NCBI RefSeq assembly: GCF_013304385.1
Contig: NZ_JAAITU010000003.1
Location: forward strand, 62,001 to 126,000
DNA from: Blautia glucerasea
GTDB taxonomy: Bacteria; Bacillota; Clostridia; Lachnospirales; Lachnospiraceae
DNA length: 64,000 nt
Direction: 5' to 3'
Shown here: positions 18,997 through 27,500 of the stretch, one piece after another
How positions within the stretch are numbered: the stretch's first letter is position 1
How the letters are laid out: each line of letters opens with the position of its first letter
Made by a program: the position numbers and the translations under genes
The notes under the pieces: model-generated
The model's database searches: none
What the model saw: only the letters and a program-made list of their open reading frames with translations
Told to the model about the DNA's origin: nothing

Positions 18997-19602
18997 ATGA
19001 CAGATATTGTATATCATTATAATCATCAGGTGTATTTTAATCTGACAAATAAATGTCCATGCAGATGTACCTTCTGTATCCGAAATAATGGAGACACAGT
19101 AGGGGAATCTGGGAATCTGTGGTTTTCCAAGGAACCTTCTCTTGAGGAGATCATCCCGGCGATAGACAGGTTTGATTTTACCGGATGCAGGGAAGCTGTA
19201 TTTTGTGGGTATGGGGAGCCTACCATGGTACTTGACAAGCTGGTGGCAGTAAGTGAATACGTAAGGAAAAAATATGATTTCCGTCTGCGATTAAATACCA
19301 ACGGATTAAGTGACCTGATCCACGGAAGATCTACGGCAGAAGAGATCTGTAAGGCTGTAGACTGTGTTTCCATCAGCCTGAACATGCCGGACGCAAAATC
19401 CTATAATGAAGTGGTACGTCCTGCTTATGGGGAGAAGTCCTTTGATGCTATGCTGAAATTTGCCTGCGACTGCAGAAAATATCTGGATGATGTAAGATTT
19501 ACAGTTGTAGACTGTATCGGAGAAGAGAATATACGTAAAAGTCAGGAATTGGCAGATTCCCTTGGTATTCCGTTACGTGTCCGTATCTACTCCGCAGGCT
19601 GA
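18997..19602 (+). CDS. Small radical SAM protein (TatD-associated type)
   Basis: A 201-residue radical SAM protein. The cluster motif is CPCRCTFC, i.e. CX3CX2C, after FNLTNK; GYGEPTM is the SAM-binding GGE-like strand and LRLNTNGL another core strand. It is shorter than most radical SAM enzymes and has no extra cluster domain. It resembles the group usually annotated TatD-associated radical SAM protein, from memory of the family; no tatD gene is next to it here. ATG at 18997 has GGGAGGA upstream. It starts 4 bp after pdxY and is probably co-transcribed. Substrate unknown. Confidence 0.8.
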   Translation: MTDIVYHYNHQVYFNLTNKCPCRCTFCIRNNGDTVGESGNLWFSKEPSLEEIIPAIDRFDFTGCREAVFCGYGEPTMVLDKLVAVSEYVRKKYDFRLRLNTNGLSDLIHGRSTAEEICKAVDCVSISLNMPDAKSYNEVVRPAYGEKSFDAMLKFACDCRKYLDDVRFTVVDCIGEENIRKSQELADSLGIPLRVRIYSAG

Positions 19603-19646
19603 ATATAGTAAAATAATTATTGGCGCCCTATCCCTTCACCGCTGTA

Positions 19647-19675
19647 TTGACATTCCATTCTTTCACGATTAAAAT
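19647..19675 (+). promoter_or_regulatory. Sigma-A promoter for the precorrin-2 dehydrogenase gene
   Basis: TTGACA at 19647-19652, 17-bp spacer, TAAAAT at 19670-19675. This gives a start near 19682 and a leader of about 37 nt ahead of the ATG at 19719. Confidence 0.6.
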
Positions 19676-19718
19676 ATTATCCATGAGCAGGAAACACAAA
19701 GGAAGCAGGAGATAACTA

Positions 19719-20207
19719 ATGAAAAACAGTCGGTATTTTCCAATGTTCGTGGATTTATCAGATAAAAACATCGTTGTGGCAGGGGGTGGCAAGACAGCCC
19801 TTCAAAGGACCAAATGTCTCCTTTTATTTACAAGGAATATTACGGTGATCGCACCTCGGATGACGCAGGAGCTTCAGGAAATGGGAAAGGCAGGCAGAGT
19901 CAATATCCAGCTTCGTCCCATCAGGCGGTCAGATTTCGACAATGCATATATGGTGATCGCAGCATCACAGGACTGGAAGCTGAATGAGCAGATCTGTAAG
20001 GTATGTAAGGAAGAAGGCATCTATGTGAATGTATCCGGAGATAAAGAAGAAAGTGATTTCTATTTTCCAGGACTTTGTATTGCAGATGATTCTGTGATCG
20101 GGATCCAGACCGGCAGTACGGACACAGCCAGAAAGCGGGAGCTGAGAGAAGAGACAGATCAGGTGCTTACAAGGCTTACAAAAAAATGGAAAGCAGCGGA
20201 CGAATAG
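19719..20207 (+). CDS. Precorrin-2 dehydrogenase (Met8/CysG N-terminal-like)
   Basis: A 162-residue protein that would oxidise precorrin-2 to sirohydrochlorin with NAD. N-terminal FPMFVDLSDKNIVVAGGGKTALQR is the glycine-rich dinucleotide site; RPIRRSDFDNAYMVIAAS and YVNVSGDKEESDFYFPG are typical of the family. It lacks the C-terminal methylase domain of CysG, so it is a stand-alone dehydrogenase, perhaps with ferrochelatase activity as in Met8. It links to the corrin operon (sirohydrochlorin is the cobalt acceptor) but has its own promoter. The chelatase CbiK/CbiX is not in the window. Confidence 0.85.
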   Translation: MKNSRYFPMFVDLSDKNIVVAGGGKTALQRTKCLLLFTRNITVIAPRMTQELQEMGKAGRVNIQLRPIRRSDFDNAYMVIAASQDWKLNEQICKVCKEEGIYVNVSGDKEESDFYFPGLCIADDSVIGIQTGSTDTARKRELREETDQVLTRLTKKWKAADE

Positions 20208-20220
20208 TTGTGACTGATGC

Positions 20221-20249
20221 TTGTTACAAAGACCACGATATGGTATAAT
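20221..20249 (+). promoter_or_regulatory. Sigma-A promoter for the lactonase-family gene
   Basis: TTGTTA at 20221-20226, 17-bp spacer, perfect TATAAT at 20244-20249. The transcript would start near 20256, just before the repeat at 20262, which therefore lies in the leader. Confidence 0.6.
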
Positions 20250-20261
20250 CAACCAGAGGGT

Positions 20262-20298
20262 GTTGCTGAGAACGGAGTGAACAGTAACTGATAGTTAC
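20262..20298 (+). repeat. 27-nt dispersed repeat plus adjoining hairpin, in the lactonase leader
   Basis: Positions 20262-20288 match 27820-27846 with one mismatch (GTTGCTGAG here, GTTGCTGTG there). The shared core is AACGGAGTGAACAGTAAC. The ends GTTGCTG and CAGTAAC can pair with one G-U. Here the 3' end runs into a perfect hairpin, GTAACT-GAT-AGTTAC (20284-20298), absent from the other copy. The element lies between promoter and start codon, so it is transcribed. Confidence 0.7.
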
Positions 20299-20338
20299 CT
20301 CGGGATATGAGAGATGACATTAGGAGGTTGACAGAACA

Positions 20339-21424
20339 ATGGGGAAAAAGAAATACGTGGCTTATGTTGGAACTTACACTCATGGAACCAGTAAAGGGAT
20401 CCAGGTGTATGATGTGAATGTGGAAGATGGAACACTGACAGAGCGCAGTGAGGTGCAGGTAAGCAATGCATCCTATACGGCAGTCTCCAAGAATGGCAAG
20501 TTTCTTTATTCCATAGAGGATGAGGGAGTTGCTGTTTTTCAAAGGGATGAGAACGGAGACCTTACAAGGATCAACAGTGTGGACATTGATGGTATGAGAG
20601 GCTGTTTTCTGGCTACGGATGTGGATGGCAGATATCTTTATGTGGCTGGCTACCATGACGGGAAGGTTACAGTGGTACATACCCATCAGGATGGAAGCCT
20701 TGGCAGTGTTATGGATGGGGTTTTCCATACAGGCCTTGGCAGTGTTGCGGAGCGTAATTTCCGGCCGCATGTGAATTGTGTACGTCCTACACCGGATAAC
20801 AAGTATCTTTGTGCAGTAGATAATGGGATTGACCAGGTAAAGATATACAGAATCAACAAGAGAACAGATAAGCTGGAACTGGTAGATATTTTGCGTTGCC
20901 CAAGAGAGAGCGGTCCAAGGATCATTCGGTTCAGCGCAGACGGCAGATATGCATATCTTCTTTTTGAACTGAGCAATGAGATCAAGGTTTACAGTTATGA
21001 CGGCAGCGGAAATGCACCGGAGTTTGAATTGCTGCAGAGCGTTTCCACCCTTCAGAAGGGTGACACAGATGTATCACATAATGCAGCCTCAGGTCTGGCT
21101 CTTGCGCCGGATGGCAGACATTTGTTCAGCACTACTGCAGGGGAGAATACAGTTTCCATGTATGAGATCGATGAACAGACAGGGCTTCTCACCAAGAAGT
21201 TTACCCTTCCCATTAGTGGGGATTATCCTAAGGATCTGGCTATTTTCCCGGATAATAAGCATATAGCCATTGCCAATCATTCAAGTAATTCCATCACCAT
21301 GTTTACTGTGGATTATGAGAAGAATATTATCGTTATGAACGGCAAACCAAGAAAGATCGAGACACCTAACTGTATCGGTATCTGGCCGGTACCGGACGGA
21401 GAGGATATACCGGACCATAACTGA
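20339..21424 (+). CDS. Lactonase family protein (YbhE-type beta-propeller)
   Basis: A 361-residue seven-bladed propeller of the 6-phosphogluconolactonase (YbhE/Pgl) family. Markers: YVGTYTHGTSKGIQVYDV at the N-terminus, RPHVNCVRPTPDNKYL with VDNGIDQVKIY, and repeated blade ends such as SADGRYAYL and SGLALAPDGRHLFST. No signal peptide, so cytosolic. It may hydrolyse 6-phosphogluconolactone or another sugar lactone; no pentose-phosphate gene lies nearby. AGGAGGT at 20322-20328 precedes the ATG. Single-gene unit with its own promoter and a strong terminator. Confidence 0.85.
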   Translation: MGKKKYVAYVGTYTHGTSKGIQVYDVNVEDGTLTERSEVQVSNASYTAVSKNGKFLYSIEDEGVAVFQRDENGDLTRINSVDIDGMRGCFLATDVDGRYLYVAGYHDGKVTVVHTHQDGSLGSVMDGVFHTGLGSVAERNFRPHVNCVRPTPDNKYLCAVDNGIDQVKIYRINKRTDKLELVDILRCPRESGPRIIRFSADGRYAYLLFELSNEIKVYSYDGSGNAPEFELLQSVSTLQKGDTDVSHNAASGLALAPDGRHLFSTTAGENTVSMYEIDEQTGLLTKKFTLPISGDYPKDLAIFPDNKHIAIANHSSNSITMFTVDYEKNIIVMNGKPRKIETPNCIGIWPVPDGEDIPDHN

Positions 21425-21472
21425 AAGCTTCAAAAGCGGTGTAATGGTTAATAAATACTTTAAAAAATAAAG

Positions 21473-21536
21473 CTGCTGCAGATTCAGCTTCCCATTTATC
21501 AGATAAGTGAGAAGAAGTGTCTGCAGCAGTTTTTTC
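21473..21536. terminator. Bidirectional terminator between lactonase and aroC
   Basis: Stem CTGCTGCAGA (21473-21482) with TCTGCAGCAG (21520-21529), followed by TTTTTT on the + strand. On the minus strand the same stem is followed by a T-rich run, so it can serve both convergent genes. The loop is about 37 nt. Confidence 0.75.
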
Positions 21537-21550
21537 TTTCAAAGCTGATT

Positions 21551-22645
21551 TTACCGATTGTAGAAGGTTTTGATTTTATCCATCTGACAGCTCATATTGG
21601 TAAAAAGTGCATCTGTAAGCACAAGAGCAGCCATGGATTCCACTACGACTACTGCTCTTGGTACGATCACAGGATCATGGCGTCCATGGATTTCAAGGGA
21701 TATAGGCTCTTTATCTTTGGTTACAGTATTCTGTGGCTGGCTGATGGACGGGGTGGGTTTTATATGTGCCCGAAGAAGGATCTGACTTCCATCACTGATC
21801 CCGCCCAGGATCCCGCCTGCATGATTGGTGCTTTTGGTAATATGACCGTCTTTTACGGTAAAGCCGTCATTATCTGTGGAGCCTTTCATGGTAGAAACAG
21901 CAGCACCATCGCCGATTTCCACTGCTTTTACTGCACCAATGGACATTATGGCCTGGGCAAGCATTGCATCCAGCTTGTCAAATACCGGTTCTCCAAGACC
22001 AGAAGGAACACCGCTTATCCTGCATTCGATCACACCGCCTGCACTATCCTGATTTTTCATACATTCTTCCAGATAAGCACTGGCTTTGTCTGCTGCCAAA
22101 GGATCCGGCATATAGAAAGGATTTTTATTGATGGCTTGTGGATCAAAGCTTTGGATCTGGATTTCCCCGATGGAACGGGTATAAGTGCACAAAGAGATGC
22201 CCATTTCGGAAAGAATCCTGGAGGCGATGGCTCCGGCGGCTACACGGCCTATAGTTTCACGGCCGGAAGAACGTCCACCGCCACGGTAATCACGGAAGCC
22301 GTATTTCTGGTCAAAACCGAAGTCTGCATGGCCTGGGCGGTAGGTATAGGCCAGATTCCCATAGTCTTTTGACCGTTGATCCTTATTCCATACGATCATG
22401 GATATGGGAGTTCCGGTGGTGCGTCCCTGAAATACACCGGAAAGGATCGCTACCTGATCACCCTCCTGCCGGGAGGTGGTATAACGGCTCTGACCTGGCT
22501 TGCGTCTGTCCAGAAAGTACTGGATATCACTTTCCTGTAGGGGAAGCCCTGCTGGGCAGCCGTCTACTACAGCACCAAGGGCTTTCCCATGGGATTCTCC
22601 CCAGGTGGTTACTGTAAATCTATTTCCAAAAGATGATCTGCTCAT
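21551..22645 (-). CDS. aroC: Chorismate synthase
   Basis: A 364-residue FMN-dependent enzyme converting EPSP to chorismate, the last step of the shikimate pathway. Family signatures: GNRFTVTTWGESHGKALGAV, RRKPGQSRYTTSRQEGDQ, GRSSGRETIGRVAAGAIA and the C-terminal NHAGGILGGISDG. An ATG at 22762 would add 39 residues without similarity to the family; the ATG at 22645 follows AAGGAGA and gives the canonical MSRSSFGNRF start. It stands alone, divergent from corA, with no other shikimate gene nearby. Confidence 0.96.
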   Translation of the reverse strand: MSRSSFGNRFTVTTWGESHGKALGAVVDGCPAGLPLQESDIQYFLDRRKPGQSRYTTSRQEGDQVAILSGVFQGRTTGTPISMIVWNKDQRSKDYGNLAYTYRPGHADFGFDQKYGFRDYRGGGRSSGRETIGRVAAGAIASRILSEMGISLCTYTRSIGEIQIQSFDPQAINKNPFYMPDPLAADKASAYLEECMKNQDSAGGVIECRISGVPSGLGEPVFDKLDAMLAQAIMSIGAVKAVEIGDGAAVSTMKGSTDNDGFTVKDGHITKSTNHAGGILGGISDGSQILLRAHIKPTPSISQPQNTVTKDKEPISLEIHGRHDPVIVPRAVVVVESMAALVLTDALFTNMSCQMDKIKTFYNR

Positions 22646-22743
22646 AAGTTGTCTCCTTTTTGTGGTCTGTCCGGGATAATGATGTTTCCGGATTTCTTTA
22701 TTATAGACAGGTGTTAAAAATTTGTAAACCGAAACCAATAGAA

Positions 22744-22772
22744 TTGACAAAAATTCCGGCACAATTTATAAT
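22744..22772 (+). promoter_or_regulatory. Perfect consensus sigma-A promoter for corA
   Basis: TTGACA at 22744-22749, 17-bp spacer, TATAAT at 22767-22772. Both hexamers are exact consensus. The predicted start is near 22779, about 44 nt before the corA ATG; the leader can form a small TGTCC/GGACA hairpin. Confidence 0.75.
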
Positions 22773-22822
22773 GAATTGAACTTGTCCATTTGGCTTCAAA
22801 GGGACAGGAAGGGAGGAAAATC

Positions 22823-23764
22823 ATGGTCAGGATTTTTAAAACGATCGACAGCTCCATTCATGAGATTCAGGAGCCGGAAGAAGGATGCTGGGTAGCACTT
22901 ACCAATCCTACGGCTACAGAGATTTTTCAGATTTCCGAGCGTTTTGGAATTGAAGTGGATGATCTGCGCGCACCTTTGGATGAAGAAGAGCGTGCCCGTA
23001 TAGAGGCAGAGGATAATTATACCCTGATCCTGGTAGATATTCCTATGATCGAAGAAAGAAATGACAAAGACTGGTATGGCACCATCCCTTTAGGCATTAT
23101 TGTCACAAAAAAGATGATCTTTACTATCTGTCTGGAGGATACGCAGGTTCTTGCACGCTTTATGGAGGGACGTGTGCGGAACTTTTTCACATACATGAAG
23201 ACCAGGTTTATCCTGCAGATCCTGTACAGGAATGCCAGTATGTACCTGCGGTATCTGCGTATCATTGACAAGAAAAGCGAGCAGGTGGAGGAAAAGCTTC
23301 ACATGTCCACACGTAATCAGGAACTGATGGAGCTTCTGGAATTGGAGAAGTCGCTGGTTTATTTTACCACTTCGCTCAGATCTAATGAAGTTGTGCTGGA
23401 AAAGCTTTTGAAAGTAGATACCATCAAGCAGTATCCGGAGGATACAGACCTTCTGGAGGATGTTATCATAGAGAATAAGCAGGCAATCGAGATGGCCAAT
23501 ATATACAGTGGGATCCTGAGCAGTATGATGGGTACTTTTGCGTCTGTTATCTCCAATAACCTGAATGTAGTTATGAAGGTACTTTCCGTGATAACGATCG
23601 TGATGAGTATTCCAACGATTATTTTCAGCGCTTACGGGATGAATCTGAATGCACATGGAATGCCATTTTCTTTTACTACCCATGGTTTTTTGATCATTAT
23701 TCTTTTATCTATAGCAGTTAGTATTATCGCAGCTGTCATATTATCAAAAAAGAAATTTTTCTGA
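22823..23764 (+). CDS. corA: CorA family divalent-cation transporter
   Basis: A 313-residue inner-membrane channel for Mg2+ (some members carry Co2+ or Ni2+). A large cytoplasmic alpha/beta and helical N-terminal domain is followed by two C-terminal membrane helices; the pore signature GMN is present in SAYGMNLN between them, and the protein ends with the basic KKKFF. The ATG at 22823 has GGGAGGAAA upstream; an earlier in-frame ATG at 22790 has no site. In a B12-making organism cobalt uptake by CorA is conceivable, but nothing here shows it. The rhomboid-like gene follows after 18 bp. Confidence 0.93.
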   Translation: MVRIFKTIDSSIHEIQEPEEGCWVALTNPTATEIFQISERFGIEVDDLRAPLDEEERARIEAEDNYTLILVDIPMIEERNDKDWYGTIPLGIIVTKKMIFTICLEDTQVLARFMEGRVRNFFTYMKTRFILQILYRNASMYLRYLRIIDKKSEQVEEKLHMSTRNQELMELLELEKSLVYFTTSLRSNEVVLEKLLKVDTIKQYPEDTDLLEDVIIENKQAIEMANIYSGILSSMMGTFASVISNNLNVVMKVLSVITIVMSIPTIIFSAYGMNLNAHGMPFSFTTHGFLIIILLSIAVSIIAAVILSKKKFF

Positions 23765-23782
23765 TGGAGGACACACAAGGAA

Positions 23783-24661
23783 ATGAAGTGGATTGATAAA
23801 CTTGAAAGAAAATACGGTAAATACGGCGGGATCAATAATCTGACCCTGTATGTTATCATTTGTTACGTGATTGGATATATCATCAGTATTGTGAATTCCG
23901 GCTTCCTTACCTGGTTTACATTAAATCCTGAGAAGATCCTGCACGGACAGATCTGGCGGCTTGTGACCTGGGTATTTCTGCCACCGTCCAACGGAGGCGT
24001 ATTCTGGTTTGTGATCGCAGTTCTGTTTTTGTATTATCCTATTGGCACATCTCTGGAGCATACCTGGGGGAGCCTTAGGTATACTATTTATATTGCTTCA
24101 GGTATGGTATTTACCATTATCGGAGCATTTGCCCTGTATCTGATCGCAGTTTACGGATTGGGATACGACGGGGTCAGTGATGGTGTCTGGAATTATTTTA
24201 CCACCTATTATATCAGTGTATCTGTATTCCTGGCATACGGTGTTTCTTTCCCCAATATGCGGGTAATGCTGTATTTTATTATTCCGATCAAGATGAGCTG
24301 GATGTCCATTTTCTACGGAGTGATGATCATATATGAGATGATCAGCTATATCCGTATGGGTGCCTGGTTTATGGCTGTATTGATCGTTGCATCCCTTCTG
24401 AATTTTGTTATTTATTTTCTGGGAACGCGGGATCTTCAACGTTATAATCCTAAAGAGGTTCACAGACGCAACGAATTTCGCCGTGCTATGGAGCCAAAGA
24501 GCCGTACCGGGCAGAATGGTGCCATTACAAAGCATAAATGTGCCATCTGCGGCAGAACTGAGCAGGATGATCCAAATCTGGAATTTCGTTTCTGTTCCAA
24601 ATGCAATGGCAATTATGAATACTGTCAGGATCATTTGTTTACCCATACACATGTGAAATGA
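23783..24661 (+). CDS. Rhomboid-like membrane protein with C-terminal zinc ribbon
   Basis: A 292-residue protein with about six membrane helices (residues about 20-215) and a soluble tail. The HGQIWRLVTWVFLPPS segment resembles the rhomboid/Derlin fold (compare GQxWRLxTxxF), but no GxSG serine motif is visible, so it is probably not a protease. The tail holds CAICGRTEQD and FCSKCNGNYEYCQDH, a likely zinc ribbon. ATG at 23783 after a GGAGG-containing stretch; 18 bp after corA, so likely one transcript. Function unknown; it may act in membrane-protein quality control, by analogy only. Confidence 0.7.
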   Translation: MKWIDKLERKYGKYGGINNLTLYVIICYVIGYIISIVNSGFLTWFTLNPEKILHGQIWRLVTWVFLPPSNGGVFWFVIAVLFLYYPIGTSLEHTWGSLRYTIYIASGMVFTIIGAFALYLIAVYGLGYDGVSDGVWNYFTTYYISVSVFLAYGVSFPNMRVMLYFIIPIKMSWMSIFYGVMIIYEMISYIRMGAWFMAVLIVASLLNFVIYFLGTRDLQRYNPKEVHRRNEFRRAMEPKSRTGQNGAITKHKCAICGRTEQDDPNLEFRFCSKCNGNYEYCQDHLFTHTHVK

Positions 24662-24712
24662 CAGGGACACTTTTTACAACAGCATTGCGTTTTACTTAGA
24701 GGGAGAATTGTC

Positions 24713-26146
24713 ATGAAGAGAACAAAGATCATTTGTACGCTTGGTCCAGCCAGCAGCAGCCGGGAGATTATGAGGGAAATGATCCTGACTGGAATGGATA
24801 TTGCCAGATTTAACTTTTCACATGGGGACCATGAGGAACATAAGGGCAGAGTGGAACTGGTCAAGTCTTTGCGGGAAGAACTGGATGTGCCGGTAGCCAT
24901 GCTCCTGGATACAAAAGGACCTGAGATCCGTACAAAGCTTCTAAAAGATGGCAGGAAAGTTACGTTAACTTCAGGAAGTCAGTTTATTCTTTCAGTCGGA
25001 GATTTTGAAGGTGATGAGCACAAGGTGGCGATCACTTATGAAGAGTTATACAAGGATGTGAAGCCAGGCGGTAAGATCCTGATCGATGACGGACTGATCG
25101 GTTTGGAGATCGAGAAGATCGAAGGAAAAGATATTATTTGCCGTGTCTTAAATGGTGGTGAACTGGGAGAACGAAAGGGAGTGAATGTTCCTTACGTAAA
25201 GGTGAATCTTCCGGGGATCACAGAACAGGATAAAAAGGATATTCTTTTCGGGATTGAACAGGGATTTGACTATGTGGCAGCTTCTTTTGTGCGTAATGCA
25301 CAGGTGATCCGTGATATCCGTAAGCTTCTTGATGAGAATGGCGGAAGCGATATCGGCATCATTGCCAAGATAGAGAATGCAGAGGGTGTGGATAATATTG
25401 ATTCCATTATCCAGGAGGCAGATGGCATTATGGTGGCCAGGGGAGATCTAGGCGTGGAGATACCTGCCAGCCAGGTTCCCCATATCCAGAAAAGCATTAT
25501 CCAGAAGTGTAATGAGAATTATGCCCTTGTGATCACTGCCACACAGATGCTGGATTCTATGATCCGTAATCCCAGACCTACCAGGGCTGAGGTGGCAGAT
25601 GTGGCAAATGCTATTTATGACGGCACAGATGCGATCATGCTGTCCGGTGAGACTGCAGCAGGTAAATATCCGGTACGGGCAGTGAAGATGATGGTGGAGA
25701 TTGCTGAGACTACAGAGCCACATCTTAATAACACCCTTCACAGAAAAGACAGGAACATGTTCAGACAAGGCTTTGTTTCAAGCGCAGTAGGACTTGCTGC
25801 AGTACAGGCTGCAAGGGATCTGAAGGCAGCTGCTGTTGTAACGCCTACCATGACCGGAAAGACTGCACTTTTGATTTCCAACTACCGCCCGGAGGTTCCT
25901 ATTTATGCCATTACACCTAACGAGCGTGTTCAGCACAAGCTGCAGCTTGCATGGGGAGTCTGTCCTCTGAAGGGATATCATAAGGATTCAACAGAGCATA
26001 TCATTTCCCAGGCCATGAATGTTGTTAAAGCAAAGGAACACGTTAAGAAAGGAGATCTTCTTGTATTTACAGCAGGAGACCCTGCAACAAACATGACTAC
26101 AGAGGGTGCAGTGACAAATATGATGCACATCATTGAGACAAAATAG
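24713..26146 (+). CDS. pyk: Pyruvate kinase
   Basis: A 477-residue glycolytic enzyme turning PEP and ADP into pyruvate and ATP. Signatures: KIICTLGPASSS, ARFNFSHGDHEEH, LLDTKGPEIRT, the catalytic-lysine region IGIIAKIENAEG, MVARGDLGVEIP and TATQMLDSMIRNPRPTRAE. The length is the basic form without the extra C-terminal PEP-utilising domain found in Bacillus. The ATG follows AGAGGGAGAATTGTC. lysA begins 23 bp downstream, an uncommon pairing but probably one transcript. Confidence 0.97.
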   Translation: MKRTKIICTLGPASSSREIMREMILTGMDIARFNFSHGDHEEHKGRVELVKSLREELDVPVAMLLDTKGPEIRTKLLKDGRKVTLTSGSQFILSVGDFEGDEHKVAITYEELYKDVKPGGKILIDDGLIGLEIEKIEGKDIICRVLNGGELGERKGVNVPYVKVNLPGITEQDKKDILFGIEQGFDYVAASFVRNAQVIRDIRKLLDENGGSDIGIIAKIENAEGVDNIDSIIQEADGIMVARGDLGVEIPASQVPHIQKSIIQKCNENYALVITATQMLDSMIRNPRPTRAEVADVANAIYDGTDAIMLSGETAAGKYPVRAVKMMVEIAETTEPHLNNTLHRKDRNMFRQGFVSSAVGLAAVQAARDLKAAAVVTPTMTGKTALLISNYRPEVPIYAITPNERVQHKLQLAWGVCPLKGYHKDSTEHIISQAMNVVKAKEHVKKGDLLVFTAGDPATNMTTEGAVTNMMHIIETK

Positions 26147-26169
26147 CCAGGCATAAGGAGAAGATTATT

Positions 26170-27456
26170 ATGAAGAAAAAACCGTTTGTTACCCTTGAAA
26201 AGCTGCAGGAGATCACTGCAAAATATCCTACTCCTTTTCATCTTTATGATGAAAAAGGGATCCGTGATAATGCAAAAGCTTTAAAGGAAGCATTTGCGTG
26301 GAACAAAGGATTTAAGGAGTTTTTTGCAGTAAAAGCTACGCCCAATCCATATCTGATCAAGATCCTTCAGGAATATGGCTGTGGATGTGACTGTTCTTCC
26401 ATGACAGAACTGATGCTTTCAAAGGCCATTGGATGTAAGGAAGGAGACATTATGTTTTCTTCTAATGATACGCCGGAGAAGGAGTTTAAATATGCGGATG
26501 AGATCGGCGGTATCATCAATCTGGATGATATTACCCACATTGAAAGTGTGGAGCGTGCAGTTGGCAGTATTCCAAAGACCATCAGCTGCCGTTACAACCC
26601 AGGTGGTGTATTTAAGATCAGCAATGATATTATGGACAACCCGGGTGATGCAAAGTATGGAATGACTACGGAGCAGATCTTCCAGGCTTTCCGTATCCTG
26701 AAAGAAAAAGGTGCAGAGAATTTTGGTATCCATGCATTCCTTGCAAGTAATACTGTTACCAATGAATATTATCCGATGCTGGCAAAAGTAATGTTTGAGC
26801 TGGCTGTAAAGCTTCAGAAAGAAACAGGTGCGCATGTGAAGTTTATCAACCTGTCCGGTGGTATTGGCATTCCTTACCGTCCGGAGCAGACCCCCAACGA
26901 CATCAAGGTGATCGGAGAGGGGGTACGCAAAGTTTATGAAGAAGTGCTGATACCGGCTGGTATGGGAGATGTGGCTATTTACACAGAACTTGGCCGTTTT
27001 ATGATGGGTCCCTATGGCTGTCTGGTAACAAAAGCTATTCATGAGAAGCATACCCACAAGGAGTATATTGGTGTGGATGCGTGTGCAGTCAACCTGATGC
27101 GTCCTGCAATGTATGGGGCATATCACCATATTACTGTTATGGGAAAAGAGGATGCGCCCTGCGATCATATGTATGATATTACCGGTTCTCTTTGTGAAAA
27201 TAATGATAAATTTGCTATTGACCGTTATCTTCCGGAGATTTCTAAGGGAGATCTGTTGGTGATCCACGACACAGGCGCTCATGGCTTTTCCATGGGATAC
27301 AATTATAACGGAAAGCTGAAGTCTTCCGAGATTCTTCTGAAAGAAGACGGATCCTTTGAGATGATCCGCAGGGCAGAAACACCAAAGGATTATTTTGCAA
27401 CTTTTGACTGCTTTCCGATTTATGAAAAGCTTTTGGAAGATGCAGATAAATTCTGA
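26170..27456 (+). CDS. lysA: Diaminopimelate decarboxylase
   Basis: A 428-residue PLP enzyme of the alanine-racemase fold that makes lysine from meso-diaminopimelate. The PLP lysine is in EFFAVKATPNPYLIKIL; CDCSSMTELMLSK, FINLSGGIGIPY (phosphate-binding glycines), YTELGRFMMGPYG, VDACAVNLMRPAMYGAYHHI and the C-terminal DTGAHGFSMGYNYNG are the usual decarboxylase marks. The related carboxynorspermidine decarboxylase is less likely given these motifs. ATG after AAGGAGAAG; 23 bp from pyk. A 42-nt dispersed repeat begins directly after its stop codon. Confidence 0.92.
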   Translation: MKKKPFVTLEKLQEITAKYPTPFHLYDEKGIRDNAKALKEAFAWNKGFKEFFAVKATPNPYLIKILQEYGCGCDCSSMTELMLSKAIGCKEGDIMFSSNDTPEKEFKYADEIGGIINLDDITHIESVERAVGSIPKTISCRYNPGGVFKISNDIMDNPGDAKYGMTTEQIFQAFRILKEKGAENFGIHAFLASNTVTNEYYPMLAKVMFELAVKLQKETGAHVKFINLSGGIGIPYRPEQTPNDIKVIGEGVRKVYEEVLIPAGMGDVAIYTELGRFMMGPYGCLVTKAIHEKHTHKEYIGVDACAVNLMRPAMYGAYHHITVMGKEDAPCDHMYDITGSLCENNDKFAIDRYLPEISKGDLLVIHDTGAHGFSMGYNYNGKLKSSEILLKEDGSFEMIRRAETPKDYFATFDCFPIYEKLLEDADKF

Positions 27457-27498
27457 AAATTCAAGTCGAGCAGCCGCGAGACTTGGCGCGTGATTCTG
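27457..27498. repeat. 42-nt dispersed repeat, copy 1 (half element)
   Basis: Identical over 42 nt to 40751-40792. It begins at the base after the lysA stop codon. It contains the inverted repeat AAGTC/GACTT around GCCGCG and ends in TGATTCTG. In the second copy TGATTCTG pairs with a CAGAATCA further on; here that partner is missing and AT-rich tandem repeats follow, so this looks like a truncated copy. Confidence 0.8.
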
Positions 27499-27500
27499 AA

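Noticed and set aside
26419-27282. Long minus-strand open frame inside lysA
   Set aside because: Cysteine- and histidine-rich shadow translation of a well-defined enzyme; no promoter or ribosome site.
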